Assembly: GCA_036924285.1 (NCBI GenBank)
Contig: JAYKYS010000009.1
Location: forward strand, 25,214,001-25,278,000
Reading direction: 5' to 3'
Source of the DNA: Asterella californica
Taxonomy: Eukaryota; Streptophyta; Marchantiopsida; Marchantiales; Aytoniaceae
Length of the DNA stretch: 64,000 nt
A program made the position numbers and the translations under genes. Within the stretch, counting starts at the first letter, position 1, and the number at the start of each line of letters is the position of its first letter. The notes beneath the pieces are model-generated. The model did no database searches and had not been told where the DNA came from. It saw only the letters and a program-made list of their open reading frames with translations. Positions 56,382 to 64,000 of the stretch are shown here, one piece after another.

Positions 56382-56443
56382 CCGCTATAGTCAACTCTAC
56401 ACATAGTTCTAACTATGAGTATAGTTAACTATGCATGGTTACA
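56382..56443 (-). repeat. G1 target duplication (CCGC) and outer end of the C1 5' LTR
   Basis: 56382-56385 is CCGC. 56386-56443 completes the 377-bp C1 LTR, ending GGTTACA. Confidence 0.9.
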
Positions 56444-57403
56444 TCACTCCACCAAACTCATGCACTAAACAATCACTAAAGTCGAGCTAAATCTACTCTG
56501 TGCTCGCATAGAATCCAGATTGCACTCACCAAGACTATCCACCATAGCTAGGAGCTTGAAGACTCAACTCGAAGAACTAAGGCCTCCAAGCCTACCTGTG
56601 AAGTATACCCCTAATGGACTATCTCACCAACTCGTCCTAACGGCACTAGCGGTCCTACCGAGATTCACCAGTTCGCACTCGGTCAACCTAACCGAGGTGT
56701 CAAACTAACGTGATAGCTATCGTACGCATACACATCACTGTCAGAAGTACATCATACATACACATAACACATGGACGATCTCATACACATACACAAGTGT
56801 ATCACAATCGTCCCCCTAACTGACGATTAGGTCCCTCTAACTCCAGACAGCCCTATATCTCAACTACGTGATATACACCTTCATGAGTGCAAGGATTAAG
56901 AGGCCGAGTGCTACATCGTCCATCGTTAGTCACATGTTTGCAATCCATACCACGCAAAGATTTAATCGGCTATTCCTGCTATATACATCGAGGACAAACC
57001 CACCGTCCAGTAGGAACGACATTGAGAGATGGAGTCAAAAATGACATGTGTCAATCTCTCGAACAACCATCACACACCAACATACAAGTTGTTCTACAAG
57101 CAGACCCACACAACATACACCTCAAGCCCGCACGTACAACTGCTAAGCTTGGATCAACGATATCATTGATGTTGGGAAGATGACATGGCGCGCAATTAAG
57201 CACATGGTCCTTCCAAAGAACTGAGGCCTCCAAGCCTACATGCGAAGTATACCTCTAATGGACTATCCCACCAATTCGTCCTTACGGCACTAACGGTCCT
57301 ACCGGGATTCGTCACTTCGCGTTTGGTCAATGTAACCGAGGTGCCAAACTAACGTGACAGCTATCGTGCGCATACACATTGCTACACAACATACATCGCT
57401 ATA
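56444..57403 (-). pseudogene. Copy 2 of the methyltransferase element: PHD end, 3' region and repeats
   Basis: On the minus strand from 57213 leftwards: the WKDHVLNCAPCHLPNI region, a PHD finger whose Trp codon has become a stop (CDGCSRD-stop, about 57054), the CPRCI end near 56995, a 3' region, R2 (about 56720-56815), then R1 (56449 to about 56718). To the right, 57214-57403 is an extra R1-R2 piece placed inside the integrase frame. Identity to copy 1 is still high at the DNA level, but stops and transitions are frequent. Confidence 0.8.
57399..57403. other. Target duplication of C2 (CTATA)
   Basis: CTATA here and CTATC at 62422-62426, with one mismatch. Joining the flanks restores the R2 repeat. 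Confidence 0.7.
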
Positions 57404-57920
57404 TGTAAGATGAGGCTCTATAGTGAACTCAAAACTTATTGTAAGATGAGGCTCTAGAGTGAACTCAAAACTCGAATGCCCGTGGTGGTGCATTCGCAGT
57501 CTTTATATAGTGAGAGGAATAGTACATGATAAGCTTCCGGCCAATGCTGATCTCTCACACGGATCGCTGATGTGGCTTACATGCAGCCTTAGATCTAGAA
57601 CAACATCTAGAGGGTTCAGAATGAGTCACGTAAGAGATTCGTTGGAAAGTTCTAGAAGCTTCCCGGCTGGAAAGTTCTAGAAGCTTCTTTCTAGAAACTT
57701 CCTTCTAGAAGCTTCCCGGCTAGAAAGTTCTCGAAGCTTCCTTCTAGAAACTTCCTTTTGGAAGCTTCCTGGTGGACTTTTGGCGCACCCACCTATTGGT
57801 AGAAGTACTATTTGTTGCATGTGTTCTCCGGTCAACTTAGTCGTAACTAATTCTTATACCAAAGACTTCTACCAAACCAATTTCTCCTCTAGTTGATAAG
57901 TAGGGCTCTAACTTATTACA
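57404..57920 (-). repeat. 3' LTR of C2 (517 bp)
   Basis: TGTAAGATGAGG...CTTATTACA. TATA-like CTATATAAAG is at 57501-57510 (minus). A purine tract (AAAAGGGGGGAGGTT on the minus strand) adjoins at 57921-57937. Confidence 0.88.
57645..57768 (-). promoter_or_regulatory. Array of heat-shock elements in the C2 LTR
   Basis: At least six perfect TTCnnGAAnnTTC units lie in 124 bases, three of them extended to GAAnnTTCnnGAAnnTTC (57645-57662, 57670-57687, 57723-57740). Others are at 57689-57701, 57703-57715 and 57742-57754. The array lies about 135-260 bases upstream of the TATA-like box on the transcribed strand, a normal enhancer position. Confidence 0.75.
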
Positions 57921-57933
57921 AACCTCCCCCCTT

Positions 57934-58500
57934 TTAAGAAGCAACGTCCTCGTTGCTCAACTGCTGTTCGAAAGCTTTCACTATGAGTGAGACGTGTGCA
58001 AGATTGGTTGCAGATTCCCATGTTGCTTCATGTAATGGATAGCCTTTCCATTTCACCAGATAATCTATCTGTTGATGACGAGTTCCACGAACACGTTTCT
58101 TTAAGATGCATTCCACTTCAAACTCTTCCTCGCCATCGATAATTTGAGGGAGAGGTCGTGACTCTTGCGAATTGCCAAATTGAGGAGGTCGTGGTGTATA
58201 TCACCGCAATAAAGACATATGAAAAACCGGATGAATCTTCATGTGAGATGGAAGTTCGAGTTGATATGCCACTGCTACAATTCTACAGACAACAGAGAAA
58301 GGCCCGATGAGACGAGGGTTGAATTTACGACTACCGATCAGAGTAAGGTTGGTTGTGGATAACCAAACTTGATCACCAATCGTGAACTCTTCATGCCGAC
58401 GGTGTCCATCGGCATATTACTTTTGTCGATTCTGAGCAACTTGTAGTTTCACCTTAGCTTTTTCCACTCTTTGTTGAATTTGTGCAACGAATTCATTGAC
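57934..58500 (-). pseudogene. C2 integrase C-terminus and chromodomain
   Basis: The minus strand reads FNPRLIGPFSV and HPVFHMSLL areas, then the chromodomain block ECILKKRVRGTRHQQIDYLV, WKGYPLHEATWE, and the end NEDVAS. At least two in-frame stops are present (near 58200 and 58420). It corresponds to the C1 region 39581-40200. Confidence 0.8.
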
Positions 58501-58501
58501 A

Positions 58502-58791
58502 TCATTCACTTTGGTGTTGACTGACGACGTCGTGTCGAACCGAGTCAAACTTGCTGGTGTGAGAGGATGTTCGCCGTTCACTCTCATCACTTTCTAACTC
58601 CATTCTCAACTTCATAGCAGTCGATCGAGACAAAAAGTTCTCTGTTGCACCAGGATCGATTAGTACTCTCATCTGAGTCCCTTCCAAGACTCCATCCGTG
58701 ACAATCAACTGCGTATTATTTTTTGTCAATCTTCTTTTCCTTCCCTCGCCTTTCTTCTCCCTCCTTGCACCAGTAAGGCCGCGAGGTGCAT
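58502..58791 (-). pseudogene. C2 protease fused by deletion to integrase
   Basis: The frame starts after the gag stop (PVNAPR) and has [15 protein letters not shown], then breaks at about 58577. There the sequence jumps to the integrase GEHPLTPASLTRF region. RT, RNase H and the integrase core are missing, about 2.7 kb compared with C1. Confidence 0.8.
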
Positions 58792-59910
58792 TTACTGGTG
58801 TTCTTCTTTTCCTAGTCTTACCTCCACTTCTTCATTTCCTTCTGTCTCGTTCAGATGATTCAGAGGTCGATGATATGGAGGTCTTGGATCTCTAGAAAAA
58901 TGATTTCGGCAATTTGTAGCTATGTGGCCGAATCGTCCACAGTTGTAACATCGACGTTGCTCGAGTTGAAGTGCAACATTCCTGACACCTTCTCCTCTAG
59001 GAGCTCCTTGACGTCTTTCTTCTGGCCGTCCTCGACGATCTCCATCTTGAAACTGTCGTGGCTGATAGCGGATGTTGCCTAGCTCCATGGGTGTCGGACC
59101 GTTTGCATATGAGATTTCAGATAGATTCTGGTGATTTGGTGGAATCATCACTTCTCCTCTTAATGCTCCAGCAATTCTTTGAGTGCAAGCGATGGCCTTA
59201 AAAACCATGAGTGGATTTTGCACCATTACTTCTTGTCATATTTTTTCTTTCAACCCCCTCTTGAAATTAACAAGAGCCTCCGCTGGACTCATATCAATGA
59301 TTGCAACTTGCAAGTCGAGGAAGGCTTCTACATATTCTTGAAGGCTCCTCTTCTATTTCAGTCCCCACATCCTCGTTCGAGCCATTTGCACAGAATCCAC
59401 ATATTGGAAATTCTTCAATAGACCTTCTTGCATTGTAGTCCATGTGACTGTTCTCTCTTCCGTCAACACCGATCTCTCTCATGCATCATACCACGTGAGA
59501 GCTTTATCGTTCAAGTAGTCACATGCAAACACTCCTACTACGTGATCCGTGATTTACATACTGAAAAGTTGCAAATATCGATTCATCCGAGAAATCCAAT
59601 TCTCGACTACTCCCATGATTCGTTGACATTTGTACGATTCAATGTTACATGTCTTCTTTATTCGTAGTAACAGAGCACTTTCATCATCGACTGGAGCTCT
59701 AACGATTTGTGCCACAGGTTCTCTTGGTGCAGCTTGCTCGCCCACCACCGGTACTCCTTGCGACGATCCTCCTCTTCCAACGTCTGTCATACTCTGATCC
59801 TCGAGGTTCAACATCTTGTTCTGTAGTGCTTCAACCGTCATCTTCATCTCCCAAAATTCGTTCAACATGCCCTGCATCACCAATTTTGGGTTCGGAGGTT
59901 GTGGCTCCAT
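58792..59910 (-). pseudogene. C2 gag, several stops and frameshifts
   Basis: Pieces 59554-59910, 59294-59482 and 58792-59226 align to the C1 gag in order. The last has the zinc knuckle CYNCGRFGHIATNC near 58930 and the same EEHQ-stop end. The start is ATG near 59910 (MEPQPPNPKL). Confidence 0.82.
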
Positions 59911-59977
59911 GATCGTGCTCTCTCTCTCTCCAACAACACGAAAGTTTCAAGGTTTTCCTAGTATAGAGTTATGACGG

Positions 59978-61350
59978 TGTCGGAGTGTAGTCCGTCTATC
60001 TAGGAAAGCGCCGGGCTTCTGGCTGTGGTTGTTCACTCAAGAGGTTGGCTTTCAGGTTACAACAGGGGCTATAAACACTCACACAGATGTGTAAGATCTA
60101 GTAATATACCCAGAAGGCGAAATTCAGGTCTAGCTGGCAGTAATAAGATCCGGCGGTGAACTTTGACACTCACGGAGAGGAAAACTATGAAGGTTTAGAC
60201 CTCTAAACTTCCCCTACATGCAAATGAGGTACTACTGAACTCACAGACGAAATTTCAGCCTGAGATCAAATTCTGACACGGAGATATGAACAGAAAAGTT
60301 TTGAGCAATAAAACTACGGCAATTTCTGGTACCTAGATGGCTATTTCGACCTATAACAGGAGTTTGGCTCGATCAATTTCAAAGTTTCTTACAGGATTTG
60401 CAGTTCACAGCTTGCTGAACACTCCTGTGAAGTTGGGACTCCTGATTGTTTGTAGAACTCCAGATCTCCTTCCCTGAAGTCGCTGCTCTAGATTAAGAGC
60501 TTTTCAGACCCCCTCGGCTTCAGCGGCCGCCCTGAATTACTCAGTCACTCAATCGATATGAAACTTTTTATGAAATCGTAGCCCTGCTGGCAGAGAACAC
60601 AACCTCGAAGTTTTGAAGCAATTTCCTCAAATCTGCTGCGAGTGACACTGAAAACCCTAAATCCAACAAAAGTGATTCAATTCTAGCACAATTCGAACTT
60701 CAATTGGTCATAACTTCGTCTTTATTGCATCAAATCGATCGAAAATTTCACTGGAAGTGCTTGGCATGACGAGCCCTCTCTCCCTGTCTTCTCAGATTTC
60801 GAAGATCCTTCACCAAATGCTCGAACTCCACTCTAGAGCTCTGTTTCTAAATTTAGAGTTTAACAAAAGACAAAAACAGACCAATGGGAGTTCATAGCTC
60901 CATTTGGTTGTCCTTTAGTACCCTAAACCACGTGGCAACTTAGTTTTACTCTTAGGCTACCACGTCAAGCTCCCTAGAGTGCCAGCGTAAAACTTAAACT
61001 ACCTAAAACGACACGCAGCCCCAAAAAATAACTTAAATCAGCTAGAAAGCGTGCATGGGCGACAAGTAAGTACAACCCATGAGCTCAAACCCCTATCAGC
61101 ATGGAAACCCTAAGTTATGTACATTGAACGTCATAGACAAGTAAGAAGTCACTTGCACAAGCGCACAAATGCTTGAACAAGATAACTAGCATACTATCAG
61201 CCTACTAGGACTCAAAATAGTGTTAACACCGTATGCAAAGGTGTCAAACATATACATAAAGGACTAGAAGTAATATGATCTAACTTCTAGAACTACTAAA
61301 CTTAAGCGTCGGAGTAGAAGTCAAGCATGTAGTCGTCAAGTAGCGCGACA
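59978..61350 (-). repeat. Solo LTR of the element I/G1 lineage (1373 bp) inside C2
   Basis: It begins TGTCGG and ends GCGACA, flanked on both sides by ACGG (59974-59977 and 61351-61354). Long homology to the element I LTR in the same orientation. Its first bases resemble the start of the G1 LTR (CTGTCTAGGAA versus CCGTCTATCTAGGAA). No internal region, so it is the product of LTR-LTR recombination. Confidence 0.85.
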
Positions 61351-61358
61351 ACGGTCAC

Positions 61359-61538
61359 TCAGAAGCGTTCATACACTACAGGTACTACAAAAGGGACAGG
61401 AGAATCGATTATCTCACGATAGAAATCCTCACCAAAATTTCTAATCACAAACTCTCTATGTAACGTTTTCAGTCTACAGACATAGCGGATCTCCACCCAC
61501 GTGTTGAAAGGAATAGGAGCGGGTAGGTTTAGATCCAT
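61359..61538 (-). pseudogene. LORF-B of C2, interrupted
   Basis: Starts at ATG 61538 (MDLNLPAPIPFNTW), with RNFGEDFYREI and SPVPFVVP blocks. A TGA at 61359-61361 ends it early. Reading past this stop and across the solo LTR restores VTVITLY-stop, matching the C1 ending VVILTLY. Confidence 0.6.
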
Positions 61539-61570
61539 GCTCACTAAATCAATATATAGACGATCAAATC

Positions 61571-61759
61571 TCAACTGACCGCATATGTCACTATTGGAAG
61601 ATTTACCGGGACTGACGAATTCATCACTTGACCCATGAAATCCTCATCGAAATGATAGACAAGATACACTCGAAAATGCTCACGACGCAAATACATAAGC
61701 TTGATATGAAAAGGATTCAAGAATGATAATTTTGTAACCGAAAATCTACCCTCATCCAT
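61571..61759 (-). CDS. LORF-A of C2
   Basis: 62 residues from ATG 61759 (MDEGRFSVTKLSF). Has NPFHIKLMYLRREHFRVYLV, FDEDFMGQVMNSSVPV and LPIVTYA. Open, and homologous to LORF-A of C1 and G1. It lies upstream of LORF-B on the C2 transcript. Confidence 0.55.
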   Translation of the reverse strand: MDEGRFSVTKLSFLNPFHIKLMYLRREHFRVYLVYHFDEDFMGQVMNSSVPVNLPIVTYAVS

Positions 61760-61859
61760 CACATAGCTCTCTTGACTCTTTTGACGCACTCAAAGTTTCA
61801 ATTGCCCGGTACCTCGATCGAAAGTCCTTCTAAGAGAGGTAATCCGCTCTCTTAGAGTT

Positions 61860-61875
61860 TCTTACTCTGATACCA
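61860..61875 (-). other. Primer binding site of C2 (initiator-Met tRNA)
   Basis: The minus strand reads TGGTATCAGAGTAAGA beside the 5' LTR. One change from the C1 site. Confidence 0.85.
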
Positions 61876-61876
61876 T

Positions 61877-62421
61877 TGTAAGATGAGGCTCTAGAGTGAA
61901 CTCAAAATTTATTGTAAGATGAAACTCTAGAGTGAACTCAAAACTCGAATGCCCGTGGTGGTGCATTCGCAGTCTTTATATAGTGAGAGGAATAGTACAT
62001 GATAAGCTTTCGGTCAATGCTGATCTCTCACACGGATCGCTGATGTGACTTACATGCAGCCTTAGATCTAGAACAACATCTAGAGGGTTCAGAATGAGCC
62101 ACGTAAGAGGCTCATTGGAAAGTTCTAGAAGCTTCTTTTCTAAAAACTTCCTTTTGAAAGCTTCCCGGCTGGAAAGTTCTAGAAGCTTCTTTCTCGGAAC
62201 TTCCTTCTGGAAGCTTCCCGGCTAGAAAGTTCTCGAAACTTTCTTCTAGAAACTTCCTCCTGGAAGCTTCCCGGTGGACTTTTGGTGTACCCGCCTATTG
62301 GTAGAAGTACTATTTGCTGCATGTGTTCTCTGGCCAACTTAGTCGTAACTAATTCTTATACCAAAGACTTCTACCAAACCAATTTCCCCTCTAGTTGATA
62401 AGTAGGGCTCTACTTATTACA
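61877..62421 (-). repeat. 5' LTR of C2 (545 bp)
   Basis: Homologous to 57404-57920, with one extra repeat unit in the heat-shock-element array. The array (about 62118-62270) still has several perfect TTCnnGAAnnTTC units. Confidence 0.88.
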
Positions 62422-64000
62422 CTATCAGAGATACACCACACATACACATAACGCATGGACGACCTCATACACATACACAAGTGTATCACATACAACACCA
62501 TCACGACCCTCTAACATGAGTACTCTAGAAGATAACACCTCACGCACTCCTAAAATAGTGCGTCTTACGGTCACATCCAACATCGTCGATGCAGTCCGCT
62601 GTAGATAGATATAATCGCAAGGATGAAATCTACGAATCAATGGCTGATAACCTCCTCCACGAATAGTCGCATATCACAACATGTCTCTATCTTGAGCAAT
62701 CGCTAGGTTCTCAAGAGCCATAGGCATAACTCTTTGAAATGTCTCACACACGCACTCAAGAACAAGCACTCACCCACATACCCGGATGATCAAGGTTCAA
62801 CACCTCAGCAGAATCACGACGAATGACCGAAGATAAATTTGAATCTCGGTCATACAATAAAAAATACGATGAGAAGGAAGCCAAATATGCTTGTCGGCTA
62901 AAACGGTAGTCTATAATCAACTATGGTAACTGTATATCTTAGTCTCCCAAGTGGTCCTTATGCAAGCCATATTTGCGTAATCCTCTCTTCACCGTCTGAA
63001 CTACCCTCTCCGTCAAACCATCCACCTCAAGATGATCTCGAGATGTAGTCCGATGATCAATCAGCGTTTGATCACACAAGGCATGAAACTCACCAAGAAA
63101 CTCCGTACCTTGGTCTGTTAGCACTTCAGCTGGTGCTCCAAAACGATTCAGCACTCGATCTAAGAACACATATGCCGTCTATTCACTCATCTTGTCCGGT
63201 AGTGTCATCAACTCAATCCACTTGGGAAGTGCTCCACCATCACCAACACATACTGATGGTGACGTACAGTCAACGATAAGGGTCATAAAAATCCAAACTC
63301 CAATGGTAACCCAACCTCATAATCGATAAGAGGTGTAACTGTGGAGTAGGAGTATTAAATGATGCTTGTACTCGATCACACTACACATCATGCGACAAAT
63401 TGCTGCACATCGATGTGCATACCACGTTACAAATACTGTCCTTGGAGCAAGCTATGCGTACGCTTCACTCCAAAATGTCCCAACTCTTCATGGACATGTC
63501 ATACTAACTATGCCCTTTGGGATGGATGTGGCACTATCCGTATTCTCTCATCATCTCACACTCGAAGTAAATGTCGTCCTTCTCGTCGAAATCTCTTCGC
63601 TTGTTAAAGGACACGATCTCACTCCTTGGCACTTACTGCGCCTACCACCACGCTAGTACGTAGATACTCCATTACAATCACATCGTCCTGGATATCTCGT
63701 TGGTCTAGAATACCATCTCCATCCTCAAGATCTAGAGACTCATCATCTACTCTCTGACTAGAGAAAGATACGACTTCCATACTAGAGTTCATGACCAACA
63801 CACAAAAAAAGACATATGCATGCCACCCTGGCACTATCTTCTCATCAACCTCGTCATGTCATCGAGCCCCAGTCTGATCTTGCTGACTCGTGCATGGGTT
63901 GCGACTCAACTCACCGACATCTAGGTTTGCAACTCCAAGTCTATGCATTACATGAAAGTCATACTCATGTACGATCAGAGTCCACCGTGCAAGCTTCCAT
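62422..64000 (-). pseudogene. Copy 2 of the methyltransferase element: RNase H end and integrase
   Basis: Minus-strand pieces match copy 1 pol. 63840-64000 is the end of RNase H, 63619-63834 the linker (SFSSQRVDDES), about 63366-63600 the integrase zinc region, 62939-63169 the core with VLTDQGTEFLGEF and the Glu in DGLTERVV, and 62490-62640 the C-terminal region ending GRDGVV. R2 sequence (62422 to about 62490) follows abruptly. Stops and small indels are scattered. The methyltransferase half would lie beyond the window. Confidence 0.82.

Larger units (their letters stand above)
39191..56443 (-). mobile_element. C1: Ty3/gypsy chromovirus, interrupted by G1
   Basis: LTRs of 377 bp with perfect TGTAAC/GTTACA ends, an initiator-Met primer site, two leader frames, gag, and pol with a C-terminal chromodomain. 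The 5' LTR is split by G1 at 45568/45569. Removing G1 and one copy of its 4-bp duplication restores exactly 377 bp. The LTRs differ at a handful of positions. Two single-base frameshifts (gag near 44000, RNase H near 41165) make it non-autonomous now. Confidence 0.9.
57404..62421 (-). mobile_element. C2: deleted chromovirus with heat-shock-element-rich LTRs
   Basis: LTRs (517 and 545 bp) with TGTAA/TTACA ends, an initiator-Met primer site, a leader LORF pair, broken gag and part of the protease. An internal deletion then joins protease to the end of integrase plus the chromodomain. A solo LTR of the element I/G1 type sits in the leader. It is non-autonomous. Confidence 0.88.

Noticed and set aside
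57645..57768. Regular short repeats as a CRISPR-like array
   Set aside because: The unit is a TTCnnGAAnnTTC palindrome with no unique spacers, inside a eukaryotic LTR; heat-shock elements explain it.

Overview
The window is a transposon-rich piece of a nuclear genome, most likely from a streptophyte (a land plant, or a charophyte alga with a large genome). The clues are Ty3/gypsy chromoviruses whose primer sites read TGGTATCAGAGC, the plant-type initiator-Met tRNA complement, plus an intron-rich host gene and layered nested insertions. The species itself cannot be read from the sequence.

Layout. 1-7914 is a decayed Ty3-type element (I, minus strand). It abuts an LTR fragment (7915-8208) of an older, broken element D, whose pol (about 9080-12343) and gag (22328-23208) are split by a young plus-strand element at 12348-22323. 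That element is the highlight. One reading frame encodes Gag, protease and a DNMT3-like cytosine methyltransferase. A single UAG in a CAG-UCA context follows, then RT, RNase H, a DDE integrase and a terminal PHD finger. Its terminal repeats are arranged R1 - coding - R2 - R1 - R2, as in split-direct-repeat elements, although it carries a DDE integrase and a 4-bp target duplication.

23209-39063 is host or ancient sequence. It contains one apparently intact gene, a 12-exon secreted PhoPQ-related (PqaA/AprA-like) protein at 28559-33363 (minus, 501 codons plus stop). Around it lie tandem repeats, a double-hairpin repeat family and a decayed HUH-type replicase (38115-39063).

39064-64000 is a nest. 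A decayed minus-strand relative of the methyltransferase element is the bottom layer (39064-39190, 56444-57403, 62422-64000). Chromovirus C1 (39191-56443) and deleted chromovirus C2 (57404-62421) are inserted in it. G1, a young and apparently intact Ty3-type element with 2405-bp LTRs (45569-56381), sits inside the 5' LTR of C1. A 1373-bp solo LTR (59978-61350) sits inside C2. C1, C2 and the G1 LTRs share a pair of small unknown reading frames, named LORF-A and LORF-B here. The C2 LTRs carry an array of perfect heat-shock elements.

Combined picture: the young element could write DNA methylation (methyltransferase) and read histone tails (PHD) when it integrates. Its polyprotein would be balanced by stop-codon readthrough. 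All functional statements are inferred from motifs; no database search was run.
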